From: a bacterium | GTDB taxonomy: Bacteria; Patescibacteriota; Minisyncoccia; UBA6257; 2-01-FULL-56-20 | DNA length: 12,784 bases | Reading direction: 5' to 3' | NCBI GenBank assembly: GCA_021817655.1 | Contig: JAKAGE010000017.1 | Coordinates: 1 to 12,784, forward strand | In this document: positions 6,241 through 12,784 of the stretch, piece after piece | Layout of the letters: each line of letters starts with the position of its first letter | Numbering within the stretch: the first letter of the stretch is position 1 | Translations under genes and position numbers: made by a program | Notes under the pieces: model-generated | Database searches by the model: none | What the model saw: the letters and a program-made list of their open reading frames with translations, nothing else | Told to the model about the DNA's origin: nothing

Positions 6241-6962
6241 AGCTGGCTTTGATAGGTGAGCGTTTGGTTCGCCGTCGCGGCCGTGGAGGCGGCCACGCCT
6301 TGTATCGTGAGGGAGATGTCGACGCTCGTGCCCGATGGCGTTCCCTGCGGAAGGGAAACATTTGCCACCTCGGGGTTTTCCGCGCTCGTCCCCGTCTGCC
6401 CGTTCACCGCCCACGAATAAGAAAGGCTCGACGGAGAAGCGACGCCGAAGTAATAAGGGTAGGCGGTCACCGATACTGGGTTTGCGGAAAACTGCCCCGC
6501 GGGATACGGTGCGCCGATGACCGCAACGGGCGCTACGAAGGGGATGTTCACTTTATCCTCCCGCGCTCCTCCGGGATATTGCGGAAGGCTTACGGTGAGC
6601 GAGAGCGTGGAAGGAGGCGTGCCGAACGGAGGGAATGTCACCTCCTGGACGCCTGTTCCCCCGCCCACGACCGTTCCATCGACATACCAAAAGATAGGCT
6701 GGTTGCTAAGATTCGCGAACGTCCCGTCGGGTAAAACGACCTCAAGCGCCGCGGTGATCTGGGACCCATAAGAAGGGAGAGCTTTCCCTTGATAGAAGGA
6801 GGGGATATAGCTGTTCGTTGCCTTCCAGGTGAGCAAGAATTGGGTGCCGGATGCGTTTTGTGCGTGCGCGGACGGGGAAGGCATGTACAAAACGCCTATA
6901 GCCAGCGAGCACAGTGCGACCCCGGCCAGCGCGAGACGACGAATGATGTGCCTAAGGGACAT
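6237..6962 (-). CDS. secreted protein with two Ig/PKD-like repeats
   Basis: No named family is recognised. The 241-residue product opens with a clear Sec signal peptide: basic RHIIRR (4-9), hydrophobic core (10-26), and a likely cut after SAHA (31-34). The mature part is beta-rich and seems to hold two related domains. One centres on the FWYVDGTVVGGG segment (about 91-102) and the other on the YSWAVNGQTG segment in its second half; both carry the W-x-V-D/N-G turn of PKD/Ig-like folds. There is no transmembrane anchor at the C-terminus. It is the first gene after an internal promoter and overlaps the pilin gene by 4 nt (ATGA), so it is probably made with the pilin and may be a surface or pilus-associated adhesin. 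Export is well supported; the fold is tentative and the role is inferred from context. Confidence 0.8.
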   Translation of the reverse strand: MSLRHIIRRLALAGVALCSLAIGVLYMPSPSAHAQNASGTQFLLTWKATNSYIPSFYQGKALPSYGSQITAALEVVLPDGTFANLSNQPIFWYVDGTVVGGGTGVQEVTFPPFGTPPSTLSLTVSLPQYPGGAREDKVNIPFVAPVAVIGAPYPAGQFSANPVSVTAYPYYFGVASPSSLSYSWAVNGQTGTSAENPEVANVSLPQGTPSGTSVDISLTIQGVAASTAATANQTLTYQSQL

Positions 6963-6973
6963 GTCTTTTCTTT

Positions 6974-6982
6974 AGTATAGCA
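6974..6982 (-). promoter_or_regulatory. extended -10 promoter inside the secretion cluster
   Basis: The minus strand reads TGCTATACT: a TGn extension plus TATACT, five of six to consensus. The -35 at 17 bp is weak (CCCTTA), as tolerated with an extended -10. The predicted start near 6967 leaves a leader of only about 5 nt before the ATG at 6962. It would express the secreted protein, pilin and propeller-like genes separately from VirB4. Confidence 0.5.
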
Positions 6983-7008
6983 AATCACGATTCTTATAAG
7001 GGAGAAGA

Positions 7009-7812
7009 TCACGCCGCCTTGGCGAGGCGGTTTTCGTCTTCGTCCTCCCCTGCTTCATCGCCTTCATCCTCTTCGTTCTCGCCCGGGTCTTGATTCCGGC
7101 CGAGCGCTGACTGCATGCGGCTGCGGATATCGATGACCCTTTTGGCTCTGTCCTTAATGATCGTTCTTCCTTTGTTCGACGATTCATCCTCGGCCTCCGG
7201 CGTTTCTTCTTTCGATTCTTCGGGGACCGCATCCTCCCCGGGTCCGGGTTCCTCCAGTTCTTCTTGGAGATTTTCCATCGGATTGCGCTCTTCTTTCGGA
7301 GTCATTTCATCAGCGGGCGCATGTTCTGTTGCCGCGGCTTCGTCTGCGGCGTTTTGCACCCCTGTTTCGGTTGCGGCCATTTCCGTTTCCGCCGCGGCAT
7401 TACCCGCCGCGACGGTTTCCTCCGCGACAGTCCCGGCGGTCGCTTCCGCTCCTTCGGCCGCGCCGCCGCCTTCTCCTGCCTGGGCGATTTCCCCCGCCTT
7501 CTCCAGCGTCTGCTCCAGTTTCTTTGGAGCCATATGATCGACGATCACCGTCCCCCACCATACGATGCTTCGCGTCGGAACCTCTTGTATGCCGGGAATG
7601 GCATCGAGCACCAATGAAACGATATATGCGACCCCGTTGATGTTTTTTATGAAATAATAGAAAACGAGTGGCGCGGCAAAAACATCGGTGAGGTCTCCGG
7701 CGAACGGGACGAGGTCGATCGCGTCGAGCATCGCAAGAAAAAGACCGACGAGGACCATATCCACGACGGAAATCTTTGGTTGAGTGGCCTGCTCGCTCTG
7801 TTCGTCGTCCAT
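7009..7812 (-). CDS. membrane protein with long acidic, Ala/Glu-rich cytoplasmic-type tail
   Basis: I do not recognise the family. The 267-residue product has a compact hydrophobic N-terminal third (about 14-95) with three or four possible membrane segments: VDMVLVGLFLAMLDAI, DVFAAPLVFYYFI, VAYIVSLVLDAI and RSIVWWGTVIV. Two of these end in related turns, LDAIDLVPFAGD and LDAIPGIQEVPT, hinting at an internal duplication. The remaining 170 residues are low-complexity, dominated by Ala and Glu, with a basic island (GRTIIKDRAKRVIDIRSR) before the very acidic end. No enzyme motif is visible. It starts 25 nt after the VirB4 stop in the same direction, so it probably belongs to the secretion machinery. 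It could be a VirB6-like channel part, but the short membrane region makes that a guess. Confidence 0.75.
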   Translation of the reverse strand: MDDEQSEQATQPKISVVDMVLVGLFLAMLDAIDLVPFAGDLTDVFAAPLVFYYFIKNINGVAYIVSLVLDAIPGIQEVPTRSIVWWGTVIVDHMAPKKLEQTLEKAGEIAQAGEGGGAAEGAEATAGTVAEETVAAGNAAAETEMAATETGVQNAADEAAATEHAPADEMTPKEERNPMENLQEELEEPGPGEDAVPEESKEETPEAEDESSNKGRTIIKDRAKRVIDIRSRMQSALGRNQDPGENEEDEGDEAGEDEDENRLAKAA

Positions 7813-7837
7813 GCGGAGATGGTCTCGTCTTTACCGC

Positions 7838-9595
7838 TTACAGCGCGCCCTTTTCTTCCAGCAGCTGCTCGGGGTTTGTGGTGATAATCTGGTCTTCGTA
7901 GTACGACGGGACGATCTGAATGGCGACGTGGCGCTTGCCGGCGAAGAAGATGCCGGTGCCGACTTCGGCCGAGAGCAAAAAGTTCTTTTCCGCCTCCGTG
8001 AGGTCGAACGCTTTCGCAACGATGTCGATCGTGGCGGGGGCCTGCTTGAGCAGGAGTTGCAGCGAGGAGTTCGTGACGATCGGGCGGCCGTACGGCGAGC
8101 GCAGGAAGTCCTCGACGTCCTGGGTGATCGTCGTGATGCCGAGATAGTATTTGCGCGCGCGCTTGACGAGGCCGAAAAGGAATGTTGCGGAATCCTCGTT
8201 CTGCATCATGATCCACGCCTCGTCAATGAAAAGCAGGCGTTTTGAGAGCTTCGCGCGGATGAGGTTCCAGATGAAGTTGAGGACGACGAACATGCCGATC
8301 GGGCGAAGCTCCTCTTCGAGATCGCGGATGGAGAAGACGATGAGGCGGTTGTTCACGTCGATGTTCGTCCGCTGATTGAGGAATCCCGCGAAGCTGCCGC
8401 GCGTGTATTTATAGAGCTTTTCCGCAAGGTCGTGCCCGCCTTCAAGGTTGCGGAGCACGGTCTCCAGGTCTTCCAGTACCGGCGGTTCCTTGCCCGTGAA
8501 ATCGGTGTCCGCGACGATCTCGCGCGAGGCGTATGTTTCCGTGATCGCGCGGTCGAGGAGCGCGTCCTCTTCAGCGGAGAGCTTTCCGAGCATGAGCTTA
8601 AGGAGCGAGGCGAGCGTTACGATATGGGAGCGGAGGACATCCGACGGCGTTTCCCCCTCCGGAACGAGCGGGATATCGAAAGGATTGATATGCTCATGGC
8701 CCGAGAGCGAGATGTTGAACATGCTCCCGCCGAACGTGTTCGCGAGGCGCTCGTATTCATTCTCCGGATCGATGACGATCACCATATCGACGCCCGCCAT
8801 AAGCGAGCGGATGATCTCGAGCTTCGTCGTATACGATTTGCCCGACCCCGACTTTGCGAACACCACTTCATTCGCGTTCTCGAGCGAGAACCGGTCGAAG
8901 ATGACGAGGTTGCTGTTGTGGAGGTTGATGCCGTACATGATCCCCTCGTTCGACGAGAGGTCCTCCGAGACGAACGGGAAGAACGACGAGATCGGGCTCG
9001 TATTCATCGGCGTATAGATCTGGAGTTTATCGTCGTTGACGGGGAGGACGGAGGAAAGCCCCTCGAGCTGCTCGAAGAGCGCGGGCTTCAAATAGACCAG
9101 CTTCGCTTCCATCATGGTGACGATCTTGCTCTCGAGGCGCGCGAGCTCGTCCTGCGTGTCCGCATAGATCGTGATGTAGACGCCGGTATTGAACAGTTTC
9201 TCCTCCGACTGCTGGAGCGAGTCGCGGAGGTTCTCGACGTCATTGATCGCGGTCTCGAGCACCGGGTTGCGCACAAGCCCCTTTTCCTGTTCCTCGTTCA
9301 TCTGCGACTCGAGCTGCCCCGCCTTCTTGCGGAGGTTTTTGAGCGCGCTGCCGGTGTCGATCGGATCGACGAAGATCGATATGTCGAAGAGGTTGGGGAG
9401 GTTGATGAGCGGCTCGAACCAGCCCGTGGAAAGATAACGCGGATAGGAGAACACGAAGAACGTCTTTGCGAGCTTATCGCCGATCTTGAGGTAGTTCGGG
9501 AAGACCTCCGCTCCTGCGGGGGCGATGATCTTTTTCACGTCCCCGAGGTTCGCGGTCGCCCGATCGTTCTCTTGTTGTTGCGGTTCAGGAGGCAT
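7838..9595 (-). CDS. virB4: VirB4-type type IV secretion ATPase
   Basis: VirB4 proteins are hexameric ATPases at the cytoplasmic base of T4SS and drive pilus assembly and substrate transfer. The 585-residue product has the usual N-terminal lead (IIAPAGAEVFPNYLKIGD, 23-40; TFFVFSYPRYL, 45-55) and then the motor domain: Walker A AKSGSGKS (247-254), the VirB4-typical VIVIDPENEYERL (272-284), Walker B RLLFIDEAW (453-461), the motif TTITQDVEDF (488-497) with the nucleotide-sensing Gln, and a late GTGIFFAGKRH segment. All catalytic residues are present, so it should be active. It begins 8 nt after the TraC-like gene and follows PrgI, the order seen in Gram-positive conjugation modules. No VirD4 coupling protein or relaxase accompanies it here, so DNA transfer is not demonstrated. 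Confidence 0.93.
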   Translation of the reverse strand: MPPEPQQQENDRATANLGDVKKIIAPAGAEVFPNYLKIGDKLAKTFFVFSYPRYLSTGWFEPLINLPNLFDISIFVDPIDTGSALKNLRKKAGQLESQMNEEQEKGLVRNPVLETAINDVENLRDSLQQSEEKLFNTGVYITIYADTQDELARLESKIVTMMEAKLVYLKPALFEQLEGLSSVLPVNDDKLQIYTPMNTSPISSFFPFVSEDLSSNEGIMYGINLHNSNLVIFDRFSLENANEVVFAKSGSGKSYTTKLEIIRSLMAGVDMVIVIDPENEYERLANTFGGSMFNISLSGHEHINPFDIPLVPEGETPSDVLRSHIVTLASLLKLMLGKLSAEEDALLDRAITETYASREIVADTDFTGKEPPVLEDLETVLRNLEGGHDLAEKLYKYTRGSFAGFLNQRTNIDVNNRLIVFSIRDLEEELRPIGMFVVLNFIWNLIRAKLSKRLLFIDEAWIMMQNEDSATFLFGLVKRARKYYLGITTITQDVEDFLRSPYGRPIVTNSSLQLLLKQAPATIDIVAKAFDLTEAEKNFLLSAEVGTGIFFAGKRHVAIQIVPSYYEDQIITTNPEQLLEEKGAL

Positions 9596-9603
9596 GGGGC
9601 GTG

Positions 9604-10290
9604 TTATGCGCGCGCGGCGGGGGCTTCTTTCCGCTCGACCGTCTGCGGGTTGTAGAAATTATAATAAAGCTCTACGAGCTGTTCGTCGTCGAGGACGGTC
9701 GCCTCAAGGCCGATGTTCAGGAGGCCGTTCATGATCTGTCCTGTGCGCTGGTTCAGCTGGGCGAGATTCTCGTTGAACAGCCTTTCCGCCTCCTCGCCGT
9801 GCTGCGCGGCAACTTCGGCGGAGGGCTTTTTTTTGCCCCCGAAGAACGGCAGCGCCCCCGTCACTTTCGCTGCCGACGGCAGGACGGACACCGGATAGAA
9901 CGATACGACGACAAGGAACACCTTCTCCATGATGGCGTTCTTTTCGACGAATCCCTCGATGAACTTCGCATATTCCTCGATCTGGTTCTGGAGGATCGGG
10001 GACTGCTCCTCCTCCCTCCGGGCCCGGAGGGAGGCGATGTATTTTTCGATGTTCACCTTGCGGGAATGGATGATCACCTGGAGCGGAAAATCGATGCCGT
10101 TCAGGAAGGTCTGGTATCCTTGCGTGATGATGTTCTGTTCGGTGTCGGATTTAAGCGAAAAATTCACGCCGCCGACCATAATGACCTGCCGAAGGCTGCC
10201 GTCCTTCACGATGACCGTGTTGCGCTTGATCTCCTTGATGTCGACGAGGTCGAGCGAGCTGCCCGCTTCCTGTTTTTGTAGCTGTGCCAT
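9604..10290 (-). CDS. TraC-like type IV secretion protein
   Basis: The 228-residue product resembles the TraC-like proteins found between PrgI and VirB4 in Patescibacteria. A strand-rich start (KRNTVIVKDGSLRQVIMVGG, 22-41) is followed by QNIITQGYQTFLNGIDFPLQ (52-71) and IIHSRKVNIEKY (73-84), which recall the N-terminal region of VirB4/TraC ATPases. A charged helix (87-120), the strand FLVVVSFYPVS (125-135), and a helical C-terminal half follow. There is no Walker motif, so it is not itself an ATPase. It probably sits with VirB4 at the inner membrane. The VirB4 gene next door has its own complete N-terminus and lies in a different frame, so this is a separate partner rather than a simple break of one gene. 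A perfect 28-bp hairpin lies 30 nt upstream of its start. Confidence 0.82.
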   Translation of the reverse strand: MAQLQKQEAGSSLDLVDIKEIKRNTVIVKDGSLRQVIMVGGVNFSLKSDTEQNIITQGYQTFLNGIDFPLQVIIHSRKVNIEKYIASLRARREEEQSPILQNQIEEYAKFIEGFVEKNAIMEKVFLVVVSFYPVSVLPSAAKVTGALPFFGGKKKPSAEVAAQHGEEAERLFNENLAQLNQRTGQIMNGLLNIGLEATVLDDEQLVELYYNFYNPQTVERKEAPAARA

Positions 10291-10320
10291 ATCTCTTTCA
10301 TTTTCTCATAAAGAACGCAG

Positions 10321-10385
10321 ACAGAGAAGGGCATATCTTTTCCGGGGCTTTTTCTGCGCCCCGGAAAAGATATGCCCTTCTCTGT
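10321..10385. repeat. perfect 28-bp inverted repeat with 9-nt loop
   Basis: Positions 10321-10348 and 10358-10385 are exact inverted copies (outer end ACAGAGAAGGGCATATC, inner end TTCCGGGGC) around a 9-nt loop. It lies 3 nt after the PrgI-like stop and 30 nt before the TraC-like start. In the minus-strand mRNA it would be a very stable stem with an A-rich loop. No U-run follows it, so it is not a typical terminator. It may be an mRNA stabiliser, a processing site or a small mobile-repeat remnant. Confidence 0.9.
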
Positions 10386-10388
10386 CCC

Positions 10389-10931
10389 CTACCGGTAGTC
10401 CACCCTGCGGGCCGCCTGCCGGTCGCCCATCTCCCGCCGGAAGATCTGGTACCGCTCGGCCATCTTTTTCTCTATGAACTGATGGTTGGATTGCAGCTTT
10501 CCCGGAGGGCGCGTGCCCGTTTGGAGATTCTGCCAGCTCTTATGAAGCGCGTCTCCCGCTGCAACGTCCTTGATGGTCTTCGCCGGCTTTTGCGCCAGGA
10601 CTGGGGCGAGTTCTCGCACGGCCGGCGCGGGGCGGCGATGCGGTACGATGGGCTGGTCGGGCTTCCAGATATATGTCTGGGGCTTCCAATAATAATTCGC
10701 TGCGGCCGTGGCGATCTTAATGAGAGGCCGGCCGTTGATCTTTACGAAAGAGAGCGCAAGGGAACCGCCGACGAGGATGATCGCAATAATGATTGCGAGC
10801 CATGTTTGAAGGAGAAAATATGAGATGGCGGAAATGACGGCGGCGATGCCCACATAGGCGAATTGCCGAAGCGAGAAAGGGCCGACGACCTTATCCTCCG
10901 TATCGATGAACTGAGGAACCTGATACTGCAT
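10389..10931 (-). CDS. PrgI family protein (VirB3-like inner-membrane component)
   Basis: PrgI proteins are small membrane partners of VirB4 in Gram-positive-type T4SS, equivalent to VirB3. The 180-residue product has the family opening YQVPQFIDTEDKVVGPFSLR (3-22), two membrane helices (about 24-41 and 43-62), and the SFVKINGRPL segment (61-70) that follows them. The C-terminal 90 residues, after YYWKPQTYIWKPD, form a basic, Pro-containing cytoplasmic-type tail, longer than the minimal family member. The start at 10931 has GAGGT directly against the ATG, too close for a normal ribosome binding site. It lies 27 nt after the Pro/Ala-rich gene and upstream of the TraC-like and VirB4 genes. Family assignment is strong; the partnership with VirB4 follows from family knowledge and gene order. 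Confidence 0.9.
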   Translation of the reverse strand: MQYQVPQFIDTEDKVVGPFSLRQFAYVGIAAVISAISYFLLQTWLAIIIAIILVGGSLALSFVKINGRPLIKIATAAANYYWKPQTYIWKPDQPIVPHRRPAPAVRELAPVLAQKPAKTIKDVAAGDALHKSWQNLQTGTRPPGKLQSNHQFIEKKMAERYQIFRREMGDRQAARRVDYR

Positions 10932-10958
10932 ACCTCACATTGTAAGCCGCCGCGACGG

Positions 10959-12302
10959 TTATGGGAAATTCTTGACGATGACAGATCCTTGCTGCGGTTG
11001 GTCTTTCTGCGGGGAAGGGGGTTGCGGAGGCGTGGGGATCGGTGCCGCGGGTTTTGGCGTTGCCGCAGCGGATGCCGTGATCTCGTTTACGGAACGGGGG
11101 CCGGCGCTTGCCGTAGGCACGGAAGAGAGCGACGGCTTGAATTCGGTATAGTGCACAACGCTCGGCATTCCCGATCCCGACGGCGCCTGCGCCGGCTTGG
11201 GTGTTCCTGGGGACGGGATGCCGCCCAGTTCCAACACTGCCGGGCGTGGTACGCTTGATGCTCTAGCGGGCGGGAGAGGGATCTCCGCGTTGGTGCTTGA
11301 TTTAGGAAGGGTGAATCCGGCGTTCTTTTCCGCCGCCTTAGACGTCGAGTCTTCATGGAGCATCATAGGCGCAGGTTCGACAGGGGTGGAAGCGGCAGGG
11401 GCGGGAGCAGGAGCCGTGGCGGATGGCACGATTGCCGACGGGCGGGGCGCTGCCGGAGCTGTTTTCATCATGCTCATCCGTTCGAACTCGCCCACCGGGG
11501 CGCCTGCGGCAGGTCGGGGGAAGGCAGTTGTTCCCCCGGCGTTTGACGGAGCCGCGCCGGCGGCGGGACGAGGAGTGGCCGGGGGCGTTGCGGGTGCCTG
11601 CGGCGGAAGGTTCGAGGTGTCAAGCTTTACCACGGGGCCCGAAGCTTGCGTTTTTGCCCAACCGACGTCAGAAACGGAAACCGGCTTTGGCGCCGCAGCA
11701 ATTACGGCGGGACCGTTTTTGGACGGCGCAGGGACGGCAGCAGCGGCTTTTGCGAGTCCCGGCATTGAGACGGAAGGGCCCTTTGTCGAAGCGATGGATG
11801 TTGAGGAAATAGGGCCGGAAGCGGAAGGTGTCGCTCCCGCGGGTGGCGGGGTCAGCGAAACCTGCGGGCGCATGCCGGGAGGAGGCGGGGTGGAGGGCGC
11901 AGGGGCGCCGATGTCTTGGATGATCTTGGGGCCGGCAGCGATCTGGATCGATGTCGCTCGCGCCATTTCAGATTTGCCGAGAGGAGCATATGCCTTATCG
12001 ATATCGGCGCGAAGAGGAGCAAAAATTCTTCCCATGAGAGCAATTTGTATATCTTTTGCCGTGCGCGAATCAATATTAAGTGCGTCGACAAGCTCTTGCG
12101 AAACGTCTTCTGGATGGATAAACCCCATAAGGACATATCCCGAAATGCGGGCGACGGTATAGCGCATCTGTTCGGGAATGTTTTCGCTTGCACAGGTGTT
12201 CCAAACGAAGTCCGAATTTGCTTCAGACCACAATGCTTCTCGGAGATTATCCGTAAGCAGGTCCCATCGCTGCAATGCTTGGGGTTTGGTGATGGTAATC
12301 AT
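10959..12302 (-). CDS. protein with small helical N-terminal domain and long Pro/Ala-rich disordered region
   Basis: I recall similar N-terminal domains beside PrgI/VirB4 genes in Patescibacteria, but they have no assigned function. The 447-residue product has a helical N-terminal domain (1 to about 125) with the segments TDNLREALWSEANSDFVWN (17-35), ISGYVLMGFIHPEDVSQELV (53-72) and ALMGRIFAPLRADIDKAYAP (88-107). After that, more than 300 residues are Pro, Ala, Ser, Thr and Gly, with small repeats (PRPAAGA occurs twice) and no membrane helix or signal peptide, so a cytoplasmic disordered tail is likely. The start directly abuts the stop of the preceding gene (TAGATG), which implies coupled translation. 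The tail could serve as a flexible tether or binding hub for the secretion base; that is inference. Confidence 0.82.
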   Translation of the reverse strand: MITITKPQALQRWDLLTDNLREALWSEANSDFVWNTCASENIPEQMRYTVARISGYVLMGFIHPEDVSQELVDALNIDSRTAKDIQIALMGRIFAPLRADIDKAYAPLGKSEMARATSIQIAAGPKIIQDIGAPAPSTPPPPGMRPQVSLTPPPAGATPSASGPISSTSIASTKGPSVSMPGLAKAAAAVPAPSKNGPAVIAAAPKPVSVSDVGWAKTQASGPVVKLDTSNLPPQAPATPPATPRPAAGAAPSNAGGTTAFPRPAAGAPVGEFERMSMMKTAPAAPRPSAIVPSATAPAPAPAASTPVEPAPMMLHEDSTSKAAEKNAGFTLPKSSTNAEIPLPPARASSVPRPAVLELGGIPSPGTPKPAQAPSGSGMPSVVHYTEFKPSLSSVPTASAGPRSVNEITASAAATPKPAAPIPTPPQPPSPQKDQPQQGSVIVKNFP

Positions 12303-12746
12303 CTAGTGAGGTGAATGCGCTGAATCGGTCGCTGAATCTCCAGATCCAAATGTTGCGTTTGCGTCAAGAGCTTTTCTAAAAATTTCGTCGGCGTCGAGAA
12401 CATTTTTTTCTCGCTTGCTAAGCCCTTCTTTAAGGGTCTCTATTTTCTGCCTAAGCTTCTTTTCTTGGTCGTCATAATCGTTGTTAATTTCATTAATCTG
12501 GGCAGTGAGGGCGTCGATTTGCTTCTTTTGATCATCGAGGTTCGTCACGTTTTTCCTGACATCTTTTATCTCATCCTTTAGGCGCTTTATGTTCACGTCA
12601 GAGTCTTTCTGACCCTTCAGGACTTTAATGTCGGCATTTGCACTGTCAATATTCTGAAGGTTTTGAGACTTTTTATGCTCAATATCTAAAGGTCTTCTTT
12701 GAAACGGGGATACTCTTTTTATGGACCCCAGGATTTTCCTTAACAT
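12303..12746 (-). CDS. small charged coiled-coil protein
   Basis: No family is recognised. The 147-residue product has a basic N-terminus (MLRKILGSIKRVSPFQRR) with a short amphipathic, possibly membrane-touching helix. A long charged coiled coil follows from about 25 to 127, for example IKRLKDEIKDVRKNVTNL (53-70) and INEINNDYDDQEKKLRQKIE (84-103). The tail is short, Ser/Asp/Ala-rich and ends in HSPH. It has no signal peptide. The ATG at 12746 is preceded by AAGGAG at a good distance, which settles the start. The next gene begins immediately after its stop, so the two are surely co-translated. Its DNA is visibly more AT-rich than most of the cluster. It could be a spacer or oligomerisation factor for the secretion base, but nothing in the sequence proves this. 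Confidence 0.82.
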   Translation of the reverse strand: MLRKILGSIKRVSPFQRRPLDIEHKKSQNLQNIDSANADIKVLKGQKDSDVNIKRLKDEIKDVRKNVTNLDDQKKQIDALTAQINEINNDYDDQEKKLRQKIETLKEGLSKREKNVLDADEIFRKALDANATFGSGDSATDSAHSPH

Positions 12747-12751
12747 TTTGG

Positions 12752-12757
12752 CTCCTT
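12752..12757 (-). promoter_or_regulatory. strong Shine-Dalgarno of the coiled-coil gene
   Basis: The minus strand reads AAGGAG, 5 nt before the ATG at 12746. It is the only near-perfect, well-spaced Shine-Dalgarno I find in the window and fixes this start. Confidence 0.8.
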
Positions 12758-12784
12758 TTTGAGCGCGTAAAACAACAAGAGTCG

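Noticed and set aside
8432..9655. 407-codon open frame on the plus strand opposite VirB4
   Set aside because: It is antisense to a gene with all VirB4 motifs, and its product is a low-complexity Arg/Glu/Asp/Leu-rich string without a recognisable domain, typical of a mirror frame of a G+C-rich gene.
10321..10385. Intrinsic terminator interpretation of the 28-bp hairpin
   Set aside because: No U-run follows the stem on the transcribed strand and essential downstream genes would be cut off; kept as an unexplained repeat.
11197..12162. 321-codon Gly/Ala-rich plus-strand frame
   Set aside because: It mirrors the Pro/Ala-rich codons of the minus-strand gene and has no independent support.
4229..12746. 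Integrated conjugative element or plasmid insertion
   Set aside because: No integrase, relaxase, att-like direct repeats or tRNA border is visible in the window.

Overview
This looks like the replication-origin neighbourhood of a Candidate Phyla Radiation bacterium (Patescibacteria), most likely of Parcubacteria type. That placement is inferred from gene content, not from a phylogeny. The supporting points are a short Gram-positive-type YidC, a reduced Jag, very few Shine-Dalgarno sequences, and a PrgI / TraC-like / VirB4 / pilin cluster of the kind common in these genomes.

Region 1 (1-2387). On the minus strand lie the N-terminal 236 codons of dnaN, cut by the window edge, and a complete dnaA. 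The AT-rich gap between them (709-848) holds one perfect and one near-perfect DnaA box and is the best oriC candidate. Upstream of dnaA, a divergent control region carries a dnaA promoter inside an imperfect inverted repeat, a one-mismatch DnaA box, and a promoter for rpmH facing the other way.

Region 2 (2388-4216). On the plus strand is the classic origin-linked block rpmH-rnpA-yidC-jag. rpmH is only 44 codons long, and its predicted transcript starts at or next to its ATG. The block ends in a hairpin that can terminate transcription from both sides.

Region 3 (4229-12784). Nine minus-strand genes converge on jag. In transcription order they encode: a charged coiled-coil protein; a protein with a small helical N-terminus and a long Pro/Ala-rich tail; PrgI (VirB3-like); a TraC-like protein; the VirB4 ATPase; a membrane protein with a long acidic tail; a secreted two-repeat Ig/PKD-like protein; a VirB2-like pilin with a 12-cysteine C-terminal extension; and a membrane-anchored protein with beta-propeller-like repeats. 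Close spacing and ATGA overlaps suggest one or two operons. An internal promoter near 6974 can express the last three genes, which are the surface components. No relaxase, coupling protein or integrase is visible, so the machine is more likely an envelope-spanning secretion, attachment or uptake device than a mobile element.

Two things stand out: a perfect 28-bp inverted repeat between the PrgI and TraC-like genes, and the set of unnamed surface proteins next to the VirB4/pilin core. I see no rRNA, tRNA, CRISPR array, transposase or integrase.
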